Below, one piece after another: positions 29,746 through 37,806 of a DNA stretch of 64,000 nt. Source of the DNA: Paracoccaceae bacterium (GTDB lineage Bacteria > Pseudomonadota > Alphaproteobacteria > Rhodobacterales > Rhodobacteraceae). Every line of letters starts with the position of its first letter. Position 1 is the stretch's first letter. A program made the translations under genes and the position numbers. Under the pieces are notes generated by a model. That model ran no database searches. It was given only the letters and a program-made list of their open reading frames with translations, and was not told the DNA's origin. The stretch is taken from NCBI GenBank assembly GCA_020832445.1, contig JAFIEO010000032.1, positions 124,001 to 188,000 of the forward strand, written 5' to 3'.

Positions 29746-30743
29746 GCCAGACACCGCGCGCAGTTATTTTCGGCTGCGAGGGGACGCGCCTGAATAACAT
29801 GGAGCGCCGGTTTATCGCAGATGCGTCCCCTTGGGGTGCGATTTTGTTTGCGCGCAATGTTGAAACGCCAGCCCAACTGTCCGCGCTTTGCGCGGATTGG
29901 CGCGATGTGCTGGGGCGCGATATTCCCATTCTGATAGATCAGGAAGGCGGGCGCGTGCAGCGCATGCGCGCACCGCATTGGCGCGAATGGATGCCCGCGC
30001 TAGAGCAGACACAGCGCAGCACCAACCCCGCGCGCGCCATGTATGTGCGGGGGCGTCTTATCGCGGGGGAATTGCGTGCAGCCGGGGTGGATGTGAATTG
30101 CGCGCCGCTGGCGGATATTGCGTTTGCCCACACGCATGCCGTTTTGCGCAACCGCTGCTACGGGCAGGATGTGGACACCGTGACCGCCTGCGCACGCGCC
30201 ATGGCAAACGGGTTGCTGGCGGGCGGTGTGCTGCCGGTGCTGAAACACATCCCCGGACATGGCCGCGCCGATCTGGACAGCCATCTGGACCTGCCGGTGG
30301 TGGACACAAAGCGCGAAGAACTGGACCGCACGGATTTCGCGGCATTCCGTGCGCTGGCTGATCTGCCTATGGGAATGAGTGCGCATCTGGTGTTTTCTGA
30401 CATCGACCCTGATTTGCCCGCCACGACATCGATACGGATGATCGACCTGATCCGCACCAGTATCGGGTTTTCGGGCCTGTTGATGAGTGATGACATCTCG
30501 ATGCAGGCGCTTCGCGGGCCAGTCGCTGCGCGTGCAGATGCCGCGTTGCGGGCCGGGTGTGATATCGTTTTGCATTGCAACGGTAATCTGGATGAAATGC
30601 GCAGTCTTGCAGATGCCTGCCCGCCCATGAGCGCTGCTGCCCAGCAGCGTGCAGATCAGGCATTGGCACAGCGCACCAGCCCTGACGGGGCGGATATGGA
30701 CGCGTTGCTGACCGAATATGATACGCTTGTCGGCGCGGCGTGA
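29742..30743 (+). CDS. nagZ: Beta-N-acetylhexosaminidase NagZ
   Basis: A family 3 glycosidase that removes GlcNAc from muropeptides in the cytosol during cell-wall recycling. The signature KHIPGHG lies at 168-174, with SHLDLPVVD after it; its histidine-aspartate pair is the NagZ acid/base dyad. The nucleophile aspartate is at about 250 in MSDDISMQAL. LIDQEGGRVQRM near residue 66 is also typical. It overlaps the SPOR gene by four bases. In related genomes scpA and scpB usually follow; here a LysR gene follows instead. Confidence 0.95.
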   Translation: MSQTPRAVIFGCEGTRLNNMERRFIADASPWGAILFARNVETPAQLSALCADWRDVLGRDIPILIDQEGGRVQRMRAPHWREWMPALEQTQRSTNPARAMYVRGRLIAGELRAAGVDVNCAPLADIAFAHTHAVLRNRCYGQDVDTVTACARAMANGLLAGGVLPVLKHIPGHGRADLDSHLDLPVVDTKREELDRTDFAAFRALADLPMGMSAHLVFSDIDPDLPATTSIRMIDLIRTSIGFSGLLMSDDISMQALRGPVAARADAALRAGCDIVLHCNGNLDEMRSLADACPPMSAAAQQRADQALAQRTSPDGADMDALLTEYDTLVGAA

Positions 30744-30810
30744 CATTGCTTGACACTGCATCGCCTGAACGCCCATCGTGCACTAACCCATCTGGACGGA
30801 GTCGACACGC

Positions 30811-31689
30811 ATGAGCCTTGCCCCATGGGATGAACTGCGCACTGCCCTGCATGTCGCGCGTGCGGGAACTGTCAGTGGTGCGGCCCATGCGCTGGGTGTG
30901 CATCATGCAACGGTCATCCGCCATATTGATGCGCTTGAAGACCGGCTTGGCGTCAAGCTGTTTCAGCGCCATGCCAAAGGGTATTCCCCGACCGAAGCGG
31001 GGCAGGCCCTGGCCGAAGTGGCCGGTGGCGCAGAACAGAACTTCGATGCGCTGGCCGCGCGGCTGCACGGTTTACAAGACGGAATTGGCGGCGATCTTGT
31101 GATAACCACCGTGCCGGAGCTATGCCGCCTGTTGATGCCCGCCATTCAGGCATTGATGGATGAACACCCTGCGCTAAGCCCCTGCCTTCGCACTGAAGAA
31201 CGCGTGTTGCAGCTTGAATATGGCGAGGCGCATCTGGCCATTCGTGCCGGTGCCCGCCCGCAGGAACCCGATAATGTGGTGCAGCCTTTGGGGAATTTGC
31301 CGTTCGGGCTGTATGGTGCCGAAAGCTATCTGACGCAGCACGGCACCCCGTCGGGGATGGACGATCTGGGCACGCATCTGTTCATCGCCGCAGATGCCGT
31401 GAATGTCCGCGCCCCGTTCGACATATGGCTGCGACAGACAGGGTATAAGGTTGCGTTGCGCAGCAACAGCACCACCGTGCGCGCAGATGCAACCCGCAGC
31501 GGTATGGGACTGGGCTTTCTGACGCCAGCGCTTGCCCCTGAAGGATTGGTGCAGGTGGTTGAACCCCAACCTGAATGGTCCGCACCAATATGGCTGGTGA
31601 CGCATGTGGACTTGCACCGCAGTGCCAAGGTTCAGGCGGCGAGTGCGGCGATAAAACAGGTTTTGGCGCCAAGTCTGATGAAACCCTAG
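30811..31689 (+). CDS. LysR family transcriptional regulator
   Basis: A 292-residue regulator. The N-terminal winged helix has TVSGAAHALGVHHATVIRHIDALE (recognition helix) and LFQRHAKGYSPTEAGQ. A LysR-type effector domain follows, with SGMGLGFLTPALAPEGLVQV near the end. The target is not evident: there is no divergently transcribed gene, since nagZ upstream runs in the same direction. It is followed by a repeat-containing gap. Confidence 0.9.
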   Translation: MSLAPWDELRTALHVARAGTVSGAAHALGVHHATVIRHIDALEDRLGVKLFQRHAKGYSPTEAGQALAEVAGGAEQNFDALAARLHGLQDGIGGDLVITTVPELCRLLMPAIQALMDEHPALSPCLRTEERVLQLEYGEAHLAIRAGARPQEPDNVVQPLGNLPFGLYGAESYLTQHGTPSGMDDLGTHLFIAADAVNVRAPFDIWLRQTGYKVALRSNSTTVRADATRSGMGLGFLTPALAPEGLVQVVEPQPEWSAPIWLVTHVDLHRSAKVQAASAAIKQVLAPSLMKP

Positions 31690-31844
31690 GGCGTGCCCGC
31701 GTTCATTCGCATTCATGCAATGACCTGATCGGGCTGGAACTGCCCGTTGGCGGGGGGCTGCCCGCCTGCACAGGGCTTGTGGCGCGGCGGGCTTGCGCCC
31801 GTCGCTCCGCGCCCCAAGGCATCTGCGCCTACAGGTGTTCGGCA

Positions 31845-31952
31845 CTAGAGCATGTTGCTCAAAAGTGGGAACCGGTTTTGAGCTTCTCGAACATGCGAAA
31901 TCAATAAGTTAGAGTATGTCTCGTGAATGCGAATGAACGTGATATGCTCTAG
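31845..31952 (+). repeat. Dispersed palindromic element, copy B (108 bp, perfect 9-bp ends)
   Basis: It begins CTAGAGCAT and ends ATGCTCTAG, exact inverted ends. Inside are GCTCAAAA and TTTTGAGC arms flanking GTGGGAACCGG, and a downstream TCGTGAATGCGAATGAAC block. All of this parallels copy A at 2489-2589. It resembles small non-autonomous mobile or REP-like elements. The preceding bases (about 31780-31820) are GC-rich and weakly resemble the tail of the 179-bp repeat. Confidence 0.7.
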
Positions 31953-31965
31953 CCCGCCCGACAGC

Positions 31966-32406
31966 TTAGAATGACCAGACGCGTGCTGTCATATCCATCA
32001 TAGCGCCCGCCATTGCCGGGGGCTGTGCTACGCCCACACCATCCAGCAAGACAGATGCATCGGCACCCATACCGGGCAGATAGATGGCACAGACCTCGAC
32101 TGTGGCACCGTTGGCCATCAGGTTTTGCAACATGCCCTGCGGGCTGGCATCGCGCGGCGGTTGGCCTGCTGTCGCGCTTTCGGGTGCATCGATCAATGCC
32201 AGATCGCCGCCCGGACCACATAGCAGAATATGCGCATCCGCGCCTTGCTCTACGGCTTGTGTGGTCAGCACCATGGCCATCAACTGGGTCTGTGCATTAT
32301 CGGATGTGACGACAGTGACCAGCTTGCTGGCCTCATCGGCAAAAGCGGTCGTTGCAAGCGCGCTGCAAAGGGTGGCACCAAGCAAGGTGTTGCGGATCAT
32401 GGTCAT
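31966..32406 (-). CDS. Secreted DsrE/DsrF-like protein
   Basis: A 146-residue precursor with a signal peptide (about 1-24, ending ATTAFA). The rest has the DsrE/F fold pattern: a beta strand LVTVVTSDN, a helix, then GADAHILLCGPGGDLAL, and LMANGATVEVCAIYLPG, where family members keep a cysteine. Cytosolic DsrE proteins relay sulfur; an exported version could handle sulfur compounds in the periplasm, but that is inference. Start 32406 follows AAAGGC; the longer frame from 32451 lacks this. Confidence 0.75.
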   Translation of the reverse strand: MTMIRNTLLGATLCSALATTAFADEASKLVTVVTSDNAQTQLMAMVLTTQAVEQGADAHILLCGPGGDLALIDAPESATAGQPPRDASPQGMLQNLMANGATVEVCAIYLPGMGADASVLLDGVGVAQPPAMAGAMMDMTARVWSF

Positions 32407-32551
32407 GTTGAAAGCCTTTCGAATTGGGCTGTGAATTTCTGATAGGCCCAAGGCTCGCAGATATATTTACCAATTCATACATGACGATATGACGCATGTA
32501 ACCCTGTCAGTGCTCCCGTACAGTGCCTATACCCGACACTTTGCGGTTTCC

Positions 32552-34369
32552 TTAGTCCTGCCACCACCAGACATCGGGCTGAAAGCCGATCCAGTCGCCA
32601 TAGATTGGCAGGCGTTCGGGGAAACGCAGTTCGCGCGCATGTGCGATGCGGGCGCGGTCATTGAACCAGAAGGGCACGACATGTCGTCCCGCTGTCAGAA
32701 CGCGGTCCAATGCGCGGGCGCTGTCGATGAAATCTTCCTGTTCGTTCGATGTGACAAGCCGTTCGATCAGCGCATCTATCGCAGGGCTTTGAACGCCCAT
32801 CCAGTTGCGCGATCCTTGCGCAGTTGCCGCGTCAGACCCCCAATACAGCCGCTGTTCAGCACCGGGCGACAGGGACAGGCCGCGAATGTAATAGGCCATG
32901 TCGAAATCGAACGCATTCGTGCGTTCTGTATATTGCGCCGAATCAATCTGGGTGACGTTGACATTCATTCCCAGCCGCGACAGGGCTTCGGAATAAATCT
33001 CGGCAATTGCCAGAACCTCGCTGGAGCCTTGGCGCAGCAAAATGGTAAAACGGAACGGGTCGCCATCTGCATTGCGCAAAACGCCCGCGCTGTCTGCGTC
33101 CCATCCTGCTTCGGCCAGAAGATTGGTGGCCGCGCGCATATTGGCACGGTTTGTCACGCTGCCATCGGATACCGGCAGCGTGTAGCCTTCAAGTGTGCCG
33201 GGCAGAAGATCATCGGCAAACGGGGCCAGAAATTCCGCCACGCGCCCGTCTGCCGGACCATCAAGCATGCCCAGAATCGAATTCGAGAAATAGGACGTGC
33301 TTCGCGGGTCTTCGGACGCGTTGATGATCTGGTTGATGTATTCGAAATTAAACGCGTGAATCATCGCCTCGCGCACACGCCAGTCGGAAAACAGCGGGTT
33401 GCGGCTGTTCATCACGAAACCGGCAATACCGGACGGGCGTTCATGGGGGATTTCCGATTTCACCACCTCGCCTGCCTGCATGGCGGGGAAATCATAGCGC
33501 GTGTTCCATGATGCCGCGTTTGTTTCGCGCATGGTGTTCAGCATGCCAGAGGTGAAGGCCTCGAACATGGCGGTGCCATCGCCGAAAAATTCCATGCGGA
33601 TTTCATCAAGATTGGCCTGTCCGCGCATGAACGGCAGGTCATTGCCCCAATAGTCGGGATTACGCTTCAGATAGACATAGCGCCCCGCTTCGAACCGGTC
33701 GATGACATAGGGCGCGGTGGTGATGGGAATAACCGATGTGCCCGATTCGGCGAAATCCAACCCGTCCCATTGCGCCTTTTGCAGAATCGGGCGCATACCC
33801 ATGATCAGCGGCAATTCGCGGTCAGGCTCGGTAAAGGTGAAGCGGATGGAACGTTCACCCGTGATTTCCGCACGTTCAACCCGCGCCCAGGTGCCGTGAT
33901 AGCGGGGGTGGCCCACTGTGCCCAGTGTTTCATAGGACCACAGCACATCTTCGACCGTGACAGGGCTGCCATCGGAGAACGCGGCTTCGGGGCGCAAGGT
34001 GAATTCAACCCAGGTGCGGTCTTCATCAGTTTCAACCGATTCGGCCAAAAGTCCGTAAAGTGTGAAGGGTTCGTCCCAGTTCTGGCCCATCAGGCTTTCA
34101 TACGCCAAATATTGTAATTGCCACGGGCTGCGCCCTTTCAGGATATGCGGGTTCAGCGAATCAAAGCCGCCGACTTCGCCCTGAACGATGCGTCCGCCTT
34201 TGGGCGCGTCGGGGTTCACATGGGGCAAATGTTCAAAATCTGGTGGTAGGGCAGGGTCACCATACATAGCTATGCCATGGGTGGGCTGTGCAAATGCAGG
34301 GCTTAGGGCTGCGCACCCCATGGCAAGAATGATCGTTGCGGTCGTGTTTCGACATATTTTTGATAACAT
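32552..34369 (-). CDS. ABC transporter periplasmic solute-binding protein, family 5 (YejA-like)
   Basis: A 605-residue peptide-type binding protein with signal peptide (residues 1-27, SPAFA then QPTHG). HGIAMYGDPALPPDF, NPDAPKGGRI and FDSLNPHILKG at the N-terminus are typical of YejA, the binding protein for microcin C and certain oligopeptides. FTLRPEAAFSDGSPVTVEDV is the SBP_bac_5 signature. The permease and ATPase genes (yejBEF) that normally follow are not here, so it must work with a transporter encoded elsewhere or is an orphan. Confidence 0.9.
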   Translation of the reverse strand: MLSKICRNTTATIILAMGCAALSPAFAQPTHGIAMYGDPALPPDFEHLPHVNPDAPKGGRIVQGEVGGFDSLNPHILKGRSPWQLQYLAYESLMGQNWDEPFTLYGLLAESVETDEDRTWVEFTLRPEAAFSDGSPVTVEDVLWSYETLGTVGHPRYHGTWARVERAEITGERSIRFTFTEPDRELPLIMGMRPILQKAQWDGLDFAESGTSVIPITTAPYVIDRFEAGRYVYLKRNPDYWGNDLPFMRGQANLDEIRMEFFGDGTAMFEAFTSGMLNTMRETNAASWNTRYDFPAMQAGEVVKSEIPHERPSGIAGFVMNSRNPLFSDWRVREAMIHAFNFEYINQIINASEDPRSTSYFSNSILGMLDGPADGRVAEFLAPFADDLLPGTLEGYTLPVSDGSVTNRANMRAATNLLAEAGWDADSAGVLRNADGDPFRFTILLRQGSSEVLAIAEIYSEALSRLGMNVNVTQIDSAQYTERTNAFDFDMAYYIRGLSLSPGAEQRLYWGSDAATAQGSRNWMGVQSPAIDALIERLVTSNEQEDFIDSARALDRVLTAGRHVVPFWFNDRARIAHARELRFPERLPIYGDWIGFQPDVWWWQD

Positions 34370-34451
34370 TCAGGCGACTCCGGGGGGATGAATTCGGGGC
34401 ATGGTTTCCCCATACGCTACAGTCCGATGACAGAGTTTTCAAACTTTTAGC

Positions 34452-34480
34452 TTGGAACACGCGGTCACAAGGTCTATATA
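34452..34480 (+). promoter_or_regulatory. Promoter of the candidate small RNA
   Basis: TTGGAA at 34452-34457 and TATATA at 34475-34480 are separated by exactly 17 bases, matching a housekeeping sigma-70 promoter. Transcription would start near 34487. No reading frame with family similarity follows before the terminator at 34534. Confidence 0.65.
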
Positions 34481-34486
34481 TGACTT

Positions 34487-34561
34487 ACTGCTCGATAGGT
34501 TTCTTGCCTGTATGAAACCTGCCTCAATTACTGACGCCCGCCTTGTGCGGGCGTTTTTTTT
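34487..34561 (+). ncRNA. Candidate small RNA, about 75 nt, unknown family
   Basis: Predicted from three aligned signals: the 17-spaced promoter, a 5' hairpin (AGGTTTC 34497-34503 with GAAACCT 34514-34520, ten-base loop TTGCCTGTAT) and a perfect terminator. The linker between them, GCCTCAATTACTG, is unpaired and could seed target binding. It lies in the divergent gap between the YejA-like gene and bdhA and is not a leader of bdhA, because the terminator ends 110 bases before that start. I do not recognise the family. Confidence 0.6.
34534..34561 (+). terminator. Rho-independent terminator of the candidate small RNA
   Basis: ACGCCCGC at 34534-34541 and GCGGGCGT at 34547-34554 form an eight-pair perfect stem around CTTGT, followed by a run of T to 34561. 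This is the strongest intrinsic terminator in the window, yet no protein-coding gene ends upstream of it on this strand. Confidence 0.85.
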
Positions 34562-34636
34562 GGCCTGCGCGATTCGGGATACCTGTTCAAAACTGCGCGA
34601 CAGCTTTGCTTTGGGTTTTCCATTTTTCCGTCTATG

Positions 34637-34647
34637 CTGCACAGCAG
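34637..34647. promoter_or_regulatory. PhaR-like operator before bdhA
   Basis: CTGC-ACA-GCAG matches the CTGC-N3/4-GCAG sequence described for the polyhydroxybutyrate regulator PhaR of Paracoccus. It is nested in TGCTG-CA-CAGCA and ends 24 bases before the bdhA ATG. The motif is short, so chance occurrence is possible; the gene's role in hydroxybutyrate use makes it credible. Confidence 0.4.
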
Positions 34648-34671
34648 AGAAATATGTAAGAGGAAAGAATA

Positions 34672-35445
34672 ATGCAGCTTGCAGGAAAACGCGCGATCGT
34701 CACAGGATCGAATTCGGGAATCGGGCTGGGGGTTGCGCGCGAACTTGCCCGCGCGGGCGCGGAAGTGGTGATAAATTCCTTTTCTGACACACCTGAAGAT
34801 CATCAGATTGCCGCCGATATTGCCAGCGAAACCGGCGCGTCCGTCACCTATATTCAGGCTGATATGTCAAAACCCGACGATTGCCGCGCCCTGATTCAAA
34901 AAGCGGGCGGCTGCGATATTTTGGTGAATAACGCAGGCATCCAGCATGTCGCGCGGATTGAAGAATTCCCGATGGACAAATGGGACGCGATCATCGCCAT
35001 CAACCTGTCATCGGCGTTTCATACCACTGCGGCGGCCCTGCCGGGGATGTATGCAAAAGGGTGGGGGCGTGTGGTCAACATCGCCTCGGCGCACGGGTTG
35101 ACGGCAAGCCCTTATAAATCCGCCTATATTGCCGCGAAACACGGGGTTGTGGGGCTTAGCAAGACGACCGCGCTGGAAGCTGCGGGCAAGGGCGTGACCT
35201 GCAATGCTGTGTGTCCGGGCTATGTGTTGACGCCGATTGTCGAAAAGCAGATCCCCGACCAGATGAAAACCCACAACATGGACCGTGAAACAGTGATCAA
35301 GGAAGTCATGCTGTCGCGTCAGCCTTCAGGGGAATTTGCCACAGTCGAGCAAATCGGTGGCACGACCGTGTTTTTATGCTCTGACGCGGCGGCGCAGATC
35401 ACCGGCACCACAATTTCGGTCGACGGGGGCTGGACCGCGCTTTGA
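34672..35445 (+). CDS. bdhA: 3-hydroxybutyrate dehydrogenase
   Basis: Oxidises 3-hydroxybutyrate to acetoacetate with NAD+, a step in polyhydroxybutyrate breakdown. It is a classical SDR of 257 residues: TGSNSGIG (11-18) for NAD, NNAG near 87, and a catalytic triad of S139, Y152 and K156. PGYVLTPIVEKQIPDQ is characteristic of the bacterial enzyme, as is the LSRQPSGEFATVEQIGG stretch. A GAGGAAAG ribosome binding site precedes the ATG. It is followed by a patatin-like hydrolase on the same strand, a pairing also found in relatives. Confidence 0.93.
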   Translation: MQLAGKRAIVTGSNSGIGLGVARELARAGAEVVINSFSDTPEDHQIAADIASETGASVTYIQADMSKPDDCRALIQKAGGCDILVNNAGIQHVARIEEFPMDKWDAIIAINLSSAFHTTAAALPGMYAKGWGRVVNIASAHGLTASPYKSAYIAAKHGVVGLSKTTALEAAGKGVTCNAVCPGYVLTPIVEKQIPDQMKTHNMDRETVIKEVMLSRQPSGEFATVEQIGGTTVFLCSDAAAQITGTTISVDGGWTAL

Positions 35446-35612
35446 CGATGCGGGCAGATTTGATGCTGGAATGAGTATTTTCGGCAAGTTGAAGAACCGG
35501 CGCCGCGCAGCGTCGCAGGGCTGTCCGGGACTTCTGAATTTTGATCTGTCGCGTCGGTGGTCTGGCGGCGTGTGCCCACTGTCCGCAAGGCGCGGTATTG
35601 AAAGGCGATATA

Positions 35613-36647
35613 ATGGTAAAGCGTATCAATCTGGCATTGCAGGGCGGGGGCGCACATGGCGCGTTTACATGGGGCGTTCTGGACCGTCTGTTGCAAGATG
35701 ACGGGATCGAGATTGCAGCGATCTCGGGAACATCCGCAGGTGCGTTGAACGCCGCGGCGCTGAAGGCGGGCATGGCAGACGGGGGGCGTGCGGGTGCGCG
35801 TGCGCTGTTGGACCAGATATGGCATCAGGTGGGGGCGGTGCATGACCTGCGCCTGACAGGCTGGATTGCGCAGGCCTTGCCGCCGATTGGCGTGATCAAT
35901 TCCTGGATGGAAAACCTGATGCCGGTCTCGCCCATGGATATGGCCGCGCTGATGACCAGCCCCTATCAATATGGTGCGCTCTATCGCAACCCGCTGGAAC
36001 CGGTCGTGCGGTCTTTGCGGTTTGACAAGGTGTGCAGCCAGTCCGGGCCGGAGTTGTATATCGCCGCGACCAATGTGCGCACCGGCAAGATACGGGTGTT
36101 TTCGGGGGAAGAGCTGACTTGCGATGTGATCCTTGCATCCGCATGCCTGCCGACAGTCTTTCAGGCCGTGGAATTCGTCGACCCGAAAACTGGCAAGCAA
36201 GAGGCCTTCTGGGATGGGGGATATACCGGAAACCCCGCATTATTCCCCTTGTTCGAGCCGCATTTGCCCGATGACATTATGATAGTGAATATCAACCCGC
36301 TGGTGCGTGACAGCCTGCCGCGCACAGCGCAGGAGATACAGAACCGGCTGAACGAGATCAGCTTCAATTCATCGCTGCTGCGCGAGATGCGCGCTATAGG
36401 ATTCGTCAAACGCCTGATCGCCGAAGGCCGCATGGAGCGGGGCACAATGAAGGATGTCTTGTTGCATATGGTGGCCGATGACGACCTGATGAATACGCTT
36501 TCGGTCACCAGCAAGGTGACACCGACACCATATTTGCTGCATTCGCTGAAAGAGGCTGGACGCGCTGCCTGCACGCGCTTTCTGGAACGGCATAAAGCCG
36601 ATCTGAATGACCGCATGACGGTTGATCTGGAAGCGATGTTCAACTAA
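35613..36647 (+). CDS. Patatin-like phospholipase family protein
   Basis: A 344-residue alpha/beta hydrolase. The oxyanion loop GGGAHGAF is at 11-18, the nucleophile elbow GTSAG at 39-43 (S41), and the catalytic DGG at 201-203 (FWDGGYTGNPAL). This Ser-Asp dyad acts on lipid acyl esters; substrate unknown. The start at 35613 (MVKRINLALQ) follows AAAGGCGAT; the frame extends upstream but lacks similarity. Because it follows bdhA, a link to polyhydroxybutyrate granules or acyl metabolism is possible. Confidence 0.9.
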   Translation: MVKRINLALQGGGAHGAFTWGVLDRLLQDDGIEIAAISGTSAGALNAAALKAGMADGGRAGARALLDQIWHQVGAVHDLRLTGWIAQALPPIGVINSWMENLMPVSPMDMAALMTSPYQYGALYRNPLEPVVRSLRFDKVCSQSGPELYIAATNVRTGKIRVFSGEELTCDVILASACLPTVFQAVEFVDPKTGKQEAFWDGGYTGNPALFPLFEPHLPDDIMIVNINPLVRDSLPRTAQEIQNRLNEISFNSSLLREMRAIGFVKRLIAEGRMERGTMKDVLLHMVADDDLMNTLSVTSKVTPTPYLLHSLKEAGRAACTRFLERHKADLNDRMTVDLEAMFN

Positions 36648-36711
36648 CGCGCAGCCTTATCTGTTGACGCGCATGGTTGGCAGAGTTTGGCCTTTTGCTG
36701 CCCTTGACGCT

Positions 36712-36890
36712 TGGATACAGCCCGCGCCATCGGTGGGCCGGGGCCTGCCGGTCCGACGCCAGTGAAGTTCACTTTATGCAAGCTGCACAATCCTGACTTC
36801 AAAGGCTTGGCCTGCCATCAGGTTATCGGCAGACCGCGGGACGGCCAGACCTATGGCGCGGCGGCCTTCGGCCTTTGCTCCGCGCCTTGG
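36712..36890 (+). repeat. 179-bp dispersed repeat, copy 2
   Basis: The partner of 25234-25412 in opposite orientation. It is open on the plus strand and would encode DTARAIGGPGPAGPTPV and later IGRPRDGQTYG, parallel to copy 1. It occupies most of the gap between the patatin-like gene and DUF502. Equal length with no indel despite about 25 percent divergence suggests a functional constraint on length, or a common ancestral unit. Confidence 0.75.
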
Positions 36891-36939
36891 GCATTCCCAA
36901 TGACCGCAAAAGGCTGACCCCCCAGCTCCGGGGCGCGCG

Positions 36940-37635
36940 TCACCCCTTCGGGATACTGACAGGTGGCGTATCGCCACCATTGCGTGGCTTGCCTTTGCGA
37001 GTGTCAGGATACACCAGACCCGCTGAAATCACCAGTTTCGCGGCATCTTCGATCGACATGTCCAGCTCGATCACATCTTCACGCGGCACAAACAGCAAGA
37101 AACCCGATGTCGGGTTGGGCGTGGTGGGCAGAAAGATCGACACCATGTCCCCCTTGCCTGACAGGTGATCCCCGATTTCCCCGCGCGTGGTTGTTGAAAT
37201 AAATGCCATCGCCCATATGCCGGGGCGCGGGTATTGCACCAGACAGGCGCGGTCAAATGTGGGCGCCGTGCGCGCGAGTATCGTGTCGGCAATCTGTTTG
37301 ACGGCGTTATAGATCGACCGGATGATGGGCATCGCCTCGACAATGCGTTCGCCCCAGCCCACAAGCGTGCGCCCGATCAGCCCTTTTGTGAAATAGCCCA
37401 TCACAAGCGTAAAGATGACAAATACAATCACCCCCACACCGGGCACATCCAGCCCGACCATGGCCTGCGGGTGAAAGCTGCGCGGGATCAGCGGCAGAAC
37501 CAGCCCGTCAATCCATGTAATCACATTCCAGACCAGCCAGATGGTCAGCACACCGGGTGCGATCACGGCCAGACCGGCGATGAAATTGCCGCGAAGCGAT
37601 GCGATCAGTCCGCGTTTGGTTGGGTCTTGGCTCAT
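36940..37635 (-). CDS. DUF502 family membrane protein
   Basis: A 231-residue protein with two membrane helices (about 18-38, GLAVIAPGVLTIWLVWNVI; and about 66-86, VGVIVFVIFTLVMGYF). A soluble C-terminal domain contains PIIRSIYNAVKQIADTI and FLPTTPNPTSGFLLFVP, the DUF502 hallmarks. Function is not established for the family. The start at 37635 (MSQDPTKRG) is favoured over 37695, which adds a cysteine-rich stretch. The gene ends close to repeat copy 2. Confidence 0.88.
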   Translation of the reverse strand: MSQDPTKRGLIASLRGNFIAGLAVIAPGVLTIWLVWNVITWIDGLVLPLIPRSFHPQAMVGLDVPGVGVIVFVIFTLVMGYFTKGLIGRTLVGWGERIVEAMPIIRSIYNAVKQIADTILARTAPTFDRACLVQYPRPGIWAMAFISTTTRGEIGDHLSGKGDMVSIFLPTTPNPTSGFLLFVPREDVIELDMSIEDAAKLVISAGLVYPDTRKGKPRNGGDTPPVSIPKG

Positions 37636-37806
37636 GCGATGTTTTCCGTTTTGCACAGGTCTGGCATAGATGTGCCAGCCGCAACGCCTATGCAAGCAGC
37701 TTTGCGAAATTTACATCCGCGCGCCTGTGCAAATTACGACCGGGCCACGTTTTGTGTATAAAGTGCAGTCTGGCAGCAGATGGCGCACCCTGCTAAGGAA
37801 ACCAGC

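Noticed and set aside
31780-31820. Third partial copy of the 179-bp repeat
   Set aside because: Only about 36 GC-rich bases resemble the repeat tail, with many mismatches; too weak to call.
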